NCBI RefSeq assembly: GCF_000966265.1 | Contig: NZ_LANF01000013.1 | Location: 62,001-126,000, forward strand | Reading direction: 5' to 3' | Length of the DNA: 64,000 nucleotides | DNA from: Palaeococcus ferrophilus DSM 13482 | Lineage (GTDB): Archaea > Methanobacteriota_B > Thermococci > Thermococcales > Thermococcaceae | Part shown: positions 8,627 to 17,773 of the stretch, in pieces | How the letters are laid out: each line of letters opens with the position of its first letter | How positions within the stretch are numbered: the stretch's first letter is position 1 | Program-made: the position numbers and the translations under genes | The notes under the pieces: generated by a model | What the model saw: only the letters and a program-made list of their open reading frames with translations | What the model was told of the DNA's origin: nothing | Databases searched by the model: none

Positions 8627-9940
8627 TCATTTAAACATTTTTCTTTTTTCATTTATGGGTGATATGACCTCTTGATAGAATTTTCTAAGCATTCTCGTGT
8701 GCTCCTCTACCCACTCCCCGCTGACTTTTCTCCGTGCTACTCCCTCTTTCATGGCCTGTTCTGCGACGGCTCTGGCTTCTTTAGCGTAAACCTCGGGGTT
8801 TAAAGGGGAAGGAATTATATATTCTTCGTACAATTCATCATCTTCTACAACGTTTGCTATTGCCTTAGCTGCCTCGATTATCATTGTATCTGTTATAGTC
8901 TTTGCCATGACATCTAAAGCTCCCCTGAAAATTCCCGGGAACCCAAGGACGTTGTTAATCTGATTTGGAAAATCGCTCCTTCCAGTAGCGACGATTCTTG
9001 CCCCTGCATTCTTGGCTTCCTCGGGAAGTATCTCAGGCACTGGATTGGCCAGCGGGAAGACAATGGCATCGTCGTTCATCTTTGAAATCCACTCAGGTTG
9101 TATAATCCCCGGTCCAGGTTTTGTGAATGAAATCAAAACATCGGCCCCGTTTACGGCATTTTCGGGACCTCCCGTTATTCCATCACCATTCGTTTGGCTC
9201 AAAAGCCATCCCCTGTATGGAAACAGCTTTTCTAGATCCATGTCGCTTGTTAAAACCGCTGGCTTGCCATCAACGAGCTCGACAACCCGAACATTTCCGA
9301 GTTTTACTCCCGCTTTTGTTAGAATCCTGAGCACTGCAAAGCCCGCAGCACCGGCGCCAAAGAGAGCTATTGTAACTTCCTCAATTCTCTTTCCAACGAC
9401 CTTTAAGGCGTTTAAAAGTCCTGCTAAAACAACGGCAGCTGTCCCCTGCTGGTCGTCGTGAAAAACCGGGATGTCTAGCTCCTCCCTGAGCCGGTCAAGA
9501 ATGTAGAAACACTTAGGTGAAGCGATATCCTCAAGGTTTATGCCACCAAACGTTGGCGCTATCGCCTTGACGATCTCAATGAACTTGTCTGGGTCTTGTT
9601 CGTTCACCATTATCGGGAACGCGTCTACACCACCGAAATGCTTGAAGAGCAGTGCCTTGCCTTCCATGACGGGCAATCCCGCCAAAGCCCCAATGTTGCC
9701 CAAACCCAGAACTCTGCTTCCATCACTCACAACCGCAACAAGGTTGCCTTTGCTGGTGTACTCGTATACCCTCTCTGGCTCCTTGGAAATTCTTTTACAC
9801 GGTTCCGCCACTCCGGGGGTGTATGCGAGACTCAGTTCATCTCTACTTTTCAGAAGGACTTTCGGGATGACCTCTATCTTACCATTCCCCGGAAAATTGT
9901 TCCTGTGAAAAGCTAAAGCCATTTCTCTAAGCTCGTCCAT
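8627..9940 (-). CDS. NAD(P)-dependent malic enzyme
   Basis: Oxidative decarboxylation of malate to pyruvate. Family signatures are LAYTPGVAEPCK near 40, the metal-site segment PVFHDDQQGTAAVVLAGLL near 160 and the Rossmann LFGAGAAGFAVLRIL near 190. About 437 residues, the size of the short prokaryotic malic enzymes without a phosphotransacetylase domain. GGTGAATAAT precedes the ATG at 9940. It is embedded in the rhamnose gene cluster and sits directly after a malate/lactate dehydrogenase-family gene (1-base gap), a metabolic pair out of place among glycan genes. Confidence 0.9.
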   Translation of the reverse strand: MDELREMALAFHRNNFPGNGKIEVIPKVLLKSRDELSLAYTPGVAEPCKRISKEPERVYEYTSKGNLVAVVSDGSRVLGLGNIGALAGLPVMEGKALLFKHFGGVDAFPIMVNEQDPDKFIEIVKAIAPTFGGINLEDIASPKCFYILDRLREELDIPVFHDDQQGTAAVVLAGLLNALKVVGKRIEEVTIALFGAGAAGFAVLRILTKAGVKLGNVRVVELVDGKPAVLTSDMDLEKLFPYRGWLLSQTNGDGITGGPENAVNGADVLISFTKPGPGIIQPEWISKMNDDAIVFPLANPVPEILPEEAKNAGARIVATGRSDFPNQINNVLGFPGIFRGALDVMAKTITDTMIIEAAKAIANVVEDDELYEEYIIPSPLNPEVYAKEARAVAEQAMKEGVARRKVSGEWVEEHTRMLRKFYQEVISPINEKRKMFK

Positions 9941-9941
9941 A

Positions 9942-11036
9942 TTATTCACCAACTCTTAACTTTTCGACCCCAACGATTTCGGCTATTTGATTAAGCTCAT
10001 CTACTACCTTCCTGTAAATGGGTATACCAAGTTTTAGTCTCGTTTCCTGTGTTAAGAAGCCTTTTTCACCATGAATCCATATCTTTTCAAAATCAGGATG
10101 CTTCTTGGAGCTCTTTATTTCTCTTATCATTTCGCTCATTCTTTCCTTGAATTCATCAAGGGGAAGGAATGCTTCGGTGTTTATTGCCATAAAGAAGTGG
10201 CCGACATCACTTCTTTTTTCGCTTGTATTCTTCACGTGTTTACTCCACGTTCCCCCACTGAGGATGCCTGCGAGAATGTCCACCATGAGGCTTAGACCAT
10301 AACCTTTGTGTCCCGCGAAGAGCTCCCCAAAACCACCCAAGGGCAGTAAGGCACCTCCATTGAAGACTCTTTCGACGTCTGTTGTTATATTGCCCTCTGC
10401 GTCAATTGCCCAGCCTTCTGGAATTGGTTTCCCTTTCCTGCGATAAACCTCAAGCTTCCCAATTGGGACTACACTTGTGGCCATGTCGAGCAAAAACGGC
10501 TTATCTTTGGTCGGTACCGCCAGAGCGATGGGATTGGTTCCTATGAAGCGCTCTATCCCACTCGTCGGGGCGACTAATGGTCTTGAGTTTGTCATACTGA
10601 TACCAATCATGTCTTCCTCCACGGCCATCAACGCATAGTACCCGGCTATGCCGTAGTGGTTGCTATTCCTAACTGCCACAATCCCGACACCACTTTCTTT
10701 GGCCTTCTCAATCGCCAGCTTCATTGCCCTATAACCAACAACCTGCCCCATTCCTTCGTCTCCGTCAATTAAAGCATAGGCTGGCCCTTCCTTAACAATC
10801 CTAATGTCCGGATGAAGGTTTATTCCCTCGTTTAGGATGCCATCAACGTAGCGCTTGAGCCTCTGAACCCCATGACTTTCAATTCCCCTCAAGTCAGCCA
10901 TGACAAGATTATCTGCAACTATCTCTGCATCAGCATTAGGTACTCCAAGCTTTGTGAGAACTCTAACTATGAAGGAGAACAGTTCATCTTTCGGAACCCT
11001 TATATAATTTTCATCAATATTGCCTTTCTCAAACAT
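9942..11036 (-). CDS. Malate/L-lactate dehydrogenase family protein (Ldh2 type)
   Basis: NAD(P)-dependent oxidoreductase of the Ldh_2/MDH-III family, not related to classical Rossmann malate dehydrogenase. Seen are LRGIESHGVQRLKRYVDGI, VRNSNHYGIAGYYALMA with the active-site His, FIGTNPIALAVP and GHKGYGLSLMVDILAG. About 364 residues is normal. The start at 11036 follows a GGAGATGA ribosome site. Together with the malic enzyme it would convert oxaloacetate and malate to pyruvate, moving reducing equivalents between NADH and NADPH. Close relatives act on malate, lactate or sulfolactate. Confidence 0.85.
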   Translation of the reverse strand: MFEKGNIDENYIRVPKDELFSFIVRVLTKLGVPNADAEIVADNLVMADLRGIESHGVQRLKRYVDGILNEGINLHPDIRIVKEGPAYALIDGDEGMGQVVGYRAMKLAIEKAKESGVGIVAVRNSNHYGIAGYYALMAVEEDMIGISMTNSRPLVAPTSGIERFIGTNPIALAVPTKDKPFLLDMATSVVPIGKLEVYRRKGKPIPEGWAIDAEGNITTDVERVFNGGALLPLGGFGELFAGHKGYGLSLMVDILAGILSGGTWSKHVKNTSEKRSDVGHFFMAINTEAFLPLDEFKERMSEMIREIKSSKKHPDFEKIWIHGEKGFLTQETRLKLGIPIYRKVVDELNQIAEIVGVEKLRVGE

Positions 11037-11079
11037 GTCTCTCATCTCCCTTTGAAAGGATAAAAATAACGGAAAGAAA

Positions 11080-12099
11080 CTACAGTATCACACCGTTCAA
11101 TTCAACTTCTTTAACTATCCTGTGTGCTTCCAATAGGTACTTGTACCACTGGACAGTTCTAGTCTTTATGTCATCCCTAACCCTACCCTCTTCCAGTGCT
11201 TGGTATATCTCTTTTGCAGCGTCTTTGGGAGTGTATTTTGGTTTAAATCCAAGTACTTCCTTTATTTTTGAGAAGTCAACTCTGTAGGATCTTTTGTCGG
11301 GATCGCCATACCACTCGTACTGTAATTCCATACCAAGGGCCTCTGCCAGCATCTGTGCTAAGGGGAATATCTGATAGTTTTGCTCGTTGCTCCCCACGTT
11401 GAAGATTTGCCCATTAACAAGCTCATTGTCGGCTTCGAGAACCTTGATGAATGCCCTAGACGTGTCCTTAACATAAACAAACGGCCTCCACTGGGTTCCA
11501 TCACGCATTATCCTGAGTTTTCCATCTTTCCAGAGGTACAACACCATGGCGTTTATTGCCAGATCAAAGCGCATTCTTGGCGAGAGTCCATACACGGTAG
11601 CCTGCCTCAGGAACGTCACACTGAACTCTCTGTCTCCCAAGGGCATTATATCTTGCTCCGCCAAAACTGCTGACTTTGCGTAAGTTGTAAGAGGATTTGT
11701 GGGAGAGTTCTCGTTTACAATCTCATCTTGGAATCCATAAACGCTGCAGGTTGATGCAAAAACATATTTCTCGGCTCCATGTTTTTTGGCCAGTTGCGCA
11801 ACCCGTACCCTGCCTCTGTAGTTTATCTCTAGGGTCTTTTCAGGGTCAAGTTCACCAGAAGGGTCGTTGGATAATGCCGCTAGATCTATTACCGCGTCAA
11901 TTCCCCTCATTAAGGAGGGATCGAACCATCTAATATCGTCCTTGACTAGTGTCAGTCTCGGATGTCCTTCAACCTCTTTTAGCGTTTCTTTACCAAAGAA
12001 AAATCTATCCAGCACCACGACGTCGAACCCTTCCTCCAAGAGCATGGGTACCATTACCGACCCAATATATCCGGCACCACCAGTGACTAACACCCTCAT
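11080..12099 (-). CDS. NAD-dependent sugar epimerase/dehydratase (extended SDR)
   Basis: A nucleotide-sugar SDR of about 339 residues with VTGGAGYIGSVM at the N-terminus and ASTCSVYGF near 120. The catalytic Tyr lies in LTTYAKSAVLAEQ, where the fourth residue after Tyr is Ala rather than the usual Lys of YxxxK, so catalysis must differ or use another base. It sits one gene after RmlA and could fill the RmlB (4,6-dehydratase) slot, though it lacks the TDEVYG motif of RmlB. The start at 12099 follows GAGGTGAAGCAA. Confidence 0.8.
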   Translation of the reverse strand: MRVLVTGGAGYIGSVMVPMLLEEGFDVVVLDRFFFGKETLKEVEGHPRLTLVKDDIRWFDPSLMRGIDAVIDLAALSNDPSGELDPEKTLEINYRGRVRVAQLAKKHGAEKYVFASTCSVYGFQDEIVNENSPTNPLTTYAKSAVLAEQDIMPLGDREFSVTFLRQATVYGLSPRMRFDLAINAMVLYLWKDGKLRIMRDGTQWRPFVYVKDTSRAFIKVLEADNELVNGQIFNVGSNEQNYQIFPLAQMLAEALGMELQYEWYGDPDKRSYRVDFSKIKEVLGFKPKYTPKDAAKEIYQALEEGRVRDDIKTRTVQWYKYLLEAHRIVKEVELNGVIL

Positions 12100-12109
12100 T
12101 TGCTTCACC

Positions 12110-13168
12110 TCATAAAACTACTTGTGATCTATCACCAAGTACTAGCTTTCTCCCAATTGGATGCTGGTTTGCCTCCACTATTTTGACCTCTTTCCCAATT
12201 AAACTTTCAACGATTCTTCCAGCGTTCCTGATCTCGCTTCCCTCCAGGACTATGGAGTCCTCGATTTCGGTGTTCTCAATGATGACGTCGTCCCCAATGC
12301 TGGTGTAGGGTCCAATGTAGGCGTTTTTGATCTTGCAGTTCTTCCCTATGATAACCGGCCCCTTGATAACAGTGTTCTCATCTATCTCGGTTCCTTCTTC
12401 GATTACAACCCTTCCGTGGATTCTCGCCTTTGTGTTAACCCCAATGTCGGTCTTTATGTCGTCGAGTATGAGCCTGTTGGCATCTAAGATGTCCTCCGGC
12501 TTCCCTGTGTCCTTCCACCAGCCGGTGACCTTTGTCCATCCAACCCGGTAGCCGTGGTCGATGAGCCACTGGATTGCATCCGTAATCTCAAGCTCGTTCC
12601 GCCATGACGGCTTTATGTTCTTCACCGCATCGTGGATAACCGGCTTGAAGAAGTATATGCCGACCAGTGCAAGGTTGCTCGGCGGAACTTTGGGCTTTTC
12701 AATGAGTCTCTTTATGGTCTTGCCGTCTTCGCTCAGCTCCGCGACACCGAACTGCTGAGGATTAGGAACCTCCTGTAGGAGTATGCTGGCATCAAAGTCG
12801 TTCTCTTCGAAGTACTTCTTGTGCTCCACTATTCCCTCGCGGAGAATGTTGTCCCCGAGGTACATTACGAAGTCCTCATCACCCAAAAAATCCCTCGCGA
12901 TTAGAATGGCGTGAGCTAAGCCTTTTGGCTCCCCCTGGTAGATGAACTCAATGTTGGCGTCCCATTCCCTGCTTAAGACCGTCTTCTTAACCTGATCTGC
13001 GTTGGGACCGACTATTATTCCTATTTCGTGAACACCTGCTTCGATGACGTCCTCAATAGCGTAGAACAGCACGGGCTTGTTGGCAACTGGGATTAGCTGC
13101 TTCTGCTGGGAGTACGTTAGGGGCCTCAATCTTGTTCCATGGCCGCCAGATAGTATTAGGGCTTTCAT
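12110..13168 (-). CDS. rmlA: Glucose-1-phosphate thymidylyltransferase (long form)
   Basis: Makes dTDP-glucose from glucose-1-phosphate and dTTP. It has the signature ILSGGHGTRLRPLTYSQQKQ, YLGDNIL near 108, LVGIYFF, and a C-terminal left-handed beta-helix (ARIHGRVVIEEGTEID onward) typical of the archaeal/long RmlA class. The ATG at 13168 is chosen because GGAGGTGTTTAAT precedes it and the family starts at MKALILSGG; an upstream ATG adds a non-conserved 21 residues. About 352 residues. Confidence 0.9.
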   Translation of the reverse strand: MKALILSGGHGTRLRPLTYSQQKQLIPVANKPVLFYAIEDVIEAGVHEIGIIVGPNADQVKKTVLSREWDANIEFIYQGEPKGLAHAILIARDFLGDEDFVMYLGDNILREGIVEHKKYFEENDFDASILLQEVPNPQQFGVAELSEDGKTIKRLIEKPKVPPSNLALVGIYFFKPVIHDAVKNIKPSWRNELEITDAIQWLIDHGYRVGWTKVTGWWKDTGKPEDILDANRLILDDIKTDIGVNTKARIHGRVVIEEGTEIDENTVIKGPVIIGKNCKIKNAYIGPYTSIGDDVIIENTEIEDSIVLEGSEIRNAGRIVESLIGKEVKIVEANQHPIGRKLVLGDRSQVVL

Positions 13169-13249
13169 ATTAAACACCTCCTCAATATAATTCTCGGTAC
13201 TCAATAAGATTTTCGTTGTTTCTGAGGTCAATTATCCCTATAATCCCCC

Positions 13250-14242
13250 TCAATCCCCTCTCTGTATCTTCGCGTGCCCTCCGACGAGGCTCTTCTTCAG
13301 CTCGAGGTTCCTTATTTCACACTTCTCGTCTATTATCGAGCGCCATATCGTTGCGCCCTTGAGTACGGTGCCGTTGAATACTATAGAGTCGCTCACGTCG
13401 GAGTTCTCTATGGTGCAGTTCTCCCCGATGTAAGCGTAGGGTCCGATTATTGATCGCCCCAGTATCTTCGTTCCCCTCTTTATGACCACCGGTGGGATTA
13501 TCTTGGAGTAGGGGCTTATCTGAATCTCCTCGATGTGGCTCTCCTTCAGGAGCGTCTTGAGGGCCTCGAGGTAGCTGTCCGCCGAGCCTATGTCATACCA
13601 GTAGTCGTCGAAGCGGTAGGCGTAGACCTCAACACCCCTCTCGAGGAGCCACTCTATGAAATAGCCCGGGGAATCCCTGTTGCCCTCCCTCAGGTAGTCA
13701 TCTATCATCGCGATGACTTCCCTGGGAAGGGCGTAGACGCCCGTGCTTATGAGGGTTGACCTCGGCCGGGCTGGCTTCTCCTGGAAGTCAACCACCCTAT
13801 CCCCCTCGAGTACCACCACGCCGTACCTCTTTGCAAGCTCGAAGTCACCCACATCGTAGACCGCTATCAGCGGCTTCCCCTCGTATCTCCTGAGAAATTC
13901 CTCGAGGGAGAAGGAGAAGAGGTTATCACCAGCAACTATGAGGTAGTCATCGAGACCGAGTTTCGAAACCGCGTAGCTAATCGCCCCTATAGTTCCCAGC
14001 TTCTCCTCCTCGCGGAGGGTCTCCTCCACTATGAGCTCCACACCGTTTCTCTCCGCCCAATCCATGAAGTGCCCCTCAAAGAACTTGTTGGTGGAGACGT
14101 AGACCTCCCCGAGGTCGCGTGCCTTCTCAAGGATGTAATCGATGATGTACTTCTCCCCCACCGGAAGCAGGGGCTTGGGTTTACCCTTGGTTATGGGCCA
14201 GAGCCTTGTGGCGTAGCCGCCGGCCATTATTAAGACCTTCAT
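13250..14242 (-). CDS. Sugar-1-phosphate nucleotidyltransferase with beta-helix domain
   Basis: NTP-transferase fold: MAGGYATRLWPITKGKPKP with the signature G-G-x-x-T-R-L, VAGDNLFSF near 108, then a C-terminal hexapeptide-repeat helix (GPYAYIGENCTIENSDVSDS). Probably makes an NDP-sugar (glucose, mannose or similar) for the glycan locus; the sugar specificity is not readable. Its coding style is more GC-rich than the genes left of 7 kb. It begins immediately after the stop of the HepT gene, so the two may be co-transcribed. Confidence 0.85.
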   Translation of the reverse strand: MKVLIMAGGYATRLWPITKGKPKPLLPVGEKYIIDYILEKARDLGEVYVSTNKFFEGHFMDWAERNGVELIVEETLREEEKLGTIGAISYAVSKLGLDDYLIVAGDNLFSFSLEEFLRRYEGKPLIAVYDVGDFELAKRYGVVVLEGDRVVDFQEKPARPRSTLISTGVYALPREVIAMIDDYLREGNRDSPGYFIEWLLERGVEVYAYRFDDYWYDIGSADSYLEALKTLLKESHIEEIQISPYSKIIPPVVIKRGTKILGRSIIGPYAYIGENCTIENSDVSDSIVFNGTVLKGATIWRSIIDEKCEIRNLELKKSLVGGHAKIQRGD

Positions 14243-14671
14243 CTACCTCACCTCACGAAGAATTTTACGGATGTGAGCTAAAAACTTCTCAATATCAGTT
14301 ATGCTCTCAGTTATGATTCTGTATATCATCCGATTATCAACGTCCCAGTATATATGGACGAGCCGGTTCCTAAAACGAGCCATCAGGATAAGACGGTGCG
14401 CCAGTTCGCTATCTACGATACCATTCTCCTGGAGAACCCTAAAGGAGTCTGCATAATCTCTCGGAAGTCTTAATTTGTTTTTTGATATCAGGTGATACGC
14501 AATATCTATGCACGCCTCGATGGCGACCAGCAGGTTGTATTTGGCGCTCGAGATGTAGTGTTTGTTTCTTAGAAACTCCTCTTCATCAAGCTCCGCAAGT
14601 TCGTGGATTGTGAGAAGGGCATTCTCAGCCTCTGCCATCAGCCTTGTTATTCTCTCCTCCTCATATTCCAA
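14243..14671 (-). CDS. hepT: HepT-type HEPN toxin (DUF86)
   Basis: A 142-residue all-helical HEPN RNase of a HepT/MntA toxin-antitoxin system. Near the C-terminus RFRNRLVHIYW contains the RX4HXY motif: Arg and His form the RNase site and the Tyr is the residue that MntA antitoxins AMPylate. The TTG at 14671 is taken as start because CAGGAGGGAGG lies just upstream and the first ATG far upstream is out of the HEPN domain. It overlaps the MntA gene by 11 bases, the usual antitoxin-first order. Confidence 0.85.
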   Translation of the reverse strand: MEYEEERITRLMAEAENALLTIHELAELDEEEFLRNKHYISSAKYNLLVAIEACIDIAYHLISKNKLRLPRDYADSFRVLQENGIVDSELAHRLILMARFRNRLVHIYWDVDNRMIYRIITESITDIEKFLAHIRKILREVR

Positions 14672-15065
14672 GGGCCTCCCTCCTGTAGAGTTCGAGATAG
14701 TAGGCGTAATCGTGGTACTCCCCCATGGTCTCCTCCTCGAACCTGCATCTTGCCTTCTCGTCCTTCGAGAACAGCAGTTCCCCTCCAATGGCTCTGAACC
14801 TGAAGGTAACGGGAGCGTTGTTTAGAACCCTAACGTCTATCGGGTACCCTGTGAGCTTGGTGAGCTCATCCTCAAGCTCCATTTCGTAGAACGTATTCGG
14901 TTTCTCTTTCACGTAAACGGCTATATCAATATCCCTGAACGGTCCATTTTCAATGAAGGAGCCATGGACGTAAGCAAATAGAATCTCGTCTCTCCTCGAA
15001 AGAGACTGCCGGATCATCGACTTTATCTTCTCCCTCTCTTTGGGAGGAAGCTCGTAAATCCGCAT
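14661..15065 (-). CDS. mntA: MntA-type nucleotidyltransferase antitoxin
   Basis: A minimal nucleotidyltransferase of about 134 residues. The GSX10DXD core is seen as HGSFIENGPFRDIDIAVYV near 33-51, with a later acidic residue in IDVRVL. In characterised HepT/MntA pairs this protein adds AMP to the toxin's HXY tyrosine and silences it. The start is one of two adjacent ATGs (15065 or 15068). The pair lies at the upstream edge of the glycan locus, divergent from the epimerase at 15154. Confidence 0.85.
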   Translation of the reverse strand: MRIYELPPKEREKIKSMIRQSLSRRDEILFAYVHGSFIENGPFRDIDIAVYVKEKPNTFYEMELEDELTKLTGYPIDVRVLNNAPVTFRFRAIGGELLFSKDEKARCRFEEETMGEYHDYAYYLELYRREALGI

Positions 15066-15153
15066 CATGACTCTAAATCCACAACCCAGGTAAAAAAGCT
15101 TTCCCCCAAAGCTTAAGAACTTGAATTCAATAAATACCGCGGGGATGATGGGG

Positions 15154-16107
15154 ATGAAGGCTCTAGTTACAGGCGGTGCTGGGTTCATAGGTTCTCACCT
15201 GGTTGACAGGCTGATGGAGAAAGGAAACGAGGTCCGCGTTCTCGACGACCTGAGCGCCGGGAGCATGGACAACATAAAGCGCTGGCTTGATAACGAGCGC
15301 TTCGAGTTCATCAGGGGCGACATGAGGGATGTTGGAGTTGTCAAAGATGCCGTTGAGGGCGTTGATGTCGTCTTCCACCTCGCCGCCAACCCTGAGGTGA
15401 GGATCGGCTCCCAGAGTCCCGAGATTCTTTACGAGACGAACGTGCTCATAACCTACAATCTCCTCGAGGCGATAAAAGATTCTAACGTTGAATACCTCGT
15501 CTTCACGAGCTCCTCAACGGTGTACGGCGACGCGAGCGTTATCCCTACTCCAGAGAACTACGCCCCCCTCGAGCCGATAAGCGTCTACGGAGGGGCCAAG
15601 TTAGCGGCCGAGGCCCTGATCAGCGGCTACGCCCACACCTTCAGGTTCAGGGCTCTAATCTTCCGCCTCGCGAACATAATAGGCGAGCGCTCAAACCACG
15701 GGGTAATATACGACTTCATCAACAAGCTGAGGAAGAATCCGGACGAGCTGGAAATCCTCGGCGATGGAACTCAGAGGAAGAGCTACCTCCACGTGAGCGA
15801 TACGGTTGAAGGAATGTTCCACATCTTCGAGCACTTCAAGGGAGAGGACAAAACCGTTGACTTCTACAACCTCGGCAACGACGACTGGATAACGGTTAAG
15901 GAGATAGCCGAGATAGTGAGCGAGGGGATGGGGCTCAAGCCAAGGTTCCGCTTCACCGGAGGCGTTGACGGCGGCCGCGGCTGGAGGGGCGACGTTAAGC
16001 TCATGCGCCTCAGCATAGAGAAGGCGAAAACAACCGGCTGGAAGCAGGAGATGAGCAGCTACGAGGCCGTTAGAAGAACTGTTAGAGAGCTTTTGGAGAC
16101 GATGTGA
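15154..16107 (+). CDS. UDP-glucose 4-epimerase-like extended SDR
   Basis: An NDP-sugar epimerase of 317 residues. GGAGFIGSHLVDRLMEKG binds NAD, TSSSTVYGD near 118 supplies Ser/Thr, and ISVYGGAKLAAEALI contains an intact YxxxK. Family members interconvert UDP-Glc/UDP-Gal or make other epimers. The start at 15154 (MKALVTGG) is family-typical; other ATGs lie 3 to 12 codons upstream. It is the only plus-strand glycan gene here and is divergent from mntA. Downstream, T-rich tracts at 16139-16175 probably end transcription. Confidence 0.85.
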   Translation: MKALVTGGAGFIGSHLVDRLMEKGNEVRVLDDLSAGSMDNIKRWLDNERFEFIRGDMRDVGVVKDAVEGVDVVFHLAANPEVRIGSQSPEILYETNVLITYNLLEAIKDSNVEYLVFTSSSTVYGDASVIPTPENYAPLEPISVYGGAKLAAEALISGYAHTFRFRALIFRLANIIGERSNHGVIYDFINKLRKNPDELEILGDGTQRKSYLHVSDTVEGMFHIFEHFKGEDKTVDFYNLGNDDWITVKEIAEIVSEGMGLKPRFRFTGGVDGGRGWRGDVKLMRLSIEKAKTTGWKQEMSSYEAVRRTVRELLETM

Positions 16108-16138
16108 TACCCGGAGGAAGGAGTGCTCCCGTCTCACA

Positions 16139-16175
16139 ATTTCTTTTTTCTTGAAGGGGTTTTTGGTTTTCCCTT
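16139..16175 (+). terminator. Pyrimidine-rich termination region
   Basis: Successive T tracts (ATTTCTTTTTTCTTG, GGTTTTTGGTTTTCCC) lie 30 to 70 bases after the epimerase stop. Archaeal termination relies on such oligo-T runs without a strong hairpin. Nothing else is recognised in 16108-16327. Confidence 0.5.
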
Positions 16176-16327
16176 TCATTTCCGGCCACACTTGCCTCCG
16201 AAGTCCATTCTAAGGAAAAAAATAGAACAAGGCACGGATTAAATTGGCGGGCCTAAAAAGAAGTAGGGATCAGTATTTGGTGGGAGAAAGGTTATGCAAG
16301 GAATTTCTAATTAGGATCTCACCTTAA

Positions 16328-17730
16328 CTACGTCGTGGTTCTCTCCAGTATTTCCCATAGTACCTTTATCCGGGGGTGCTTTTTCTTAAGCTTTTCCATC
16401 AGGCGTTCATACTCCTCGGCATCCGCTTTTTTAACGAGCTTCAGAAGCTCCGCCGCAAATTCATATGCTGCGCGGTTTTTCTTGGCAACCTCAAACTCCA
16501 CGAGCTTCTCGATGCTCGGGAGTATGAGCATCAGCTCGTCTTCGATGAGCATGATTGCATTCAAGATTGTCCGTCGGGGCAGGGGGCCCTTCATGTACCT
16601 CTCGACGGCCTCAGGGAATAGCTCAATGATTCTTTCCCCGAGACCCAACTCAACCGCGCATAAAAACGCCACGTCCGGGCTTTCTTTATTCAATATCTCC
16701 TCAAAGACCTCAAATCTACCCGTGGCCTTTATTGCCTCACAAACATAGCTCGTGAGGTATCCAACGCCATCACTCGCCCTGTAGATGTCTATCACCTTTT
16801 CGTACTCCTTCCTTTTGCCAAGGTACTCTATAAGCAAACGGTGTTCCCGGTACTTCATTCCGAGCTCCTCCGCACGTTCCGGATTCACTTCGAGGAGAAG
16901 ACCTACCTTCTCCCGCGGGCTTAAGTCTGAGCTTAATATCACCATTTCAGCCTTTTCTTTCTCTCCAATCTTTGCGAGCAACGGCGCTCTTAGCTCAACA
17001 CGGATGTCCTCTGAGTTTAAAATATCCTCCCTAAAGACCCCCGCATTTCTCAGCAGTACTCCATAGGCGTATCTATAGACATCATCCGGAACATCCGAAG
17101 GCTCAAGGAGTCCTAAAAACCTGTCAAAATCTTCCTACTGATGTCCTTTTCTATAATTTCAAACAGGGGGCGCAAGACAACGTCGCCATAGTAAAAATCC
17201 CGATAATCATCGTAAAACCCACCGAAGTCGTAGTAGTGCTCGCGTATGTACTCAACCAGGTTCCAGGCTTCATCCTTTGAAAGACCACCCCTCCTGATTA
17301 TCCTGCCCACTTCAACCGCGTCTTCATAGGAGAGGTACCCCTTAAAATAAGAGAAGATGTCTACCTCTCTTTTTATTTCGGACAGGAGCTCCGGATTGCT
17401 TTTCAGGAGTTCCTTTAAAATTTCCAGAATTTTCTCTTTGCTCTTCTCTTTCAGGGATTCGAGGAAAGCATCACCGTCGAGAAATTCCCCATTTGAGTAC
17501 GCAAGAAATGCCGCCACACCATGTTTACAGTTCACCCCATAAGGGCATGTGCAAAGTGAGCTGAGCGCATTAAGATCAAACTCAACCTAGTACGTCTTGT
17601 TCCCCCTAACCCGGGCATAAACCACATCTCCAATTTTTATAGCGCTTAAAACCCTTCCTTCTCTGTAGTATTTCTCCCCTCTTGAAAATATCTTGTCCCC
17701 AAAAACCCTTCTCACTTCTTCCGTGTCCAT
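16328..17730 (-). pseudogene. SWIM zinc-finger protein, inactivated by a stop and a frameshift
   Basis: Reading from an ATG at 17730 gives MDTEEVRRVFGDKIFSRGEK, then an in-frame TAG at 17587-17589, then the SWIM finger LCTCPYGVNCKHGVAA (CxCx6CxH). A second break follows the residues EKDISRK near 17126-17129, where four A (plus strand) would need to be five; one base over the frame continues as FDRFLGLLEPSDVPDD to a normal end at 16328. The joined protein would be about 465 residues with a helical C-terminal half. SWIM domains bind DNA or protein partners. Two separate lesions argue for real decay rather than one sequencing error. Confidence 0.75.
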
Positions 17731-17773
17731 TTTTAATACCCAAAAAGTGAGACTGAAGAGGAGTATAAAAATT

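Noticed and set aside
8598-8630. Upstream ATG start for rmlC
   Set aside because: It overlaps the malic enzyme stop and lacks a ribosome site; the ATG at 8597 has one and matches the family N-terminus.
13169-13231. Longer N-terminus for rmlA
   Set aside because: The added 21 residues are not family-like and the GGAGGTG site lies right before the internal ATG at 13168.
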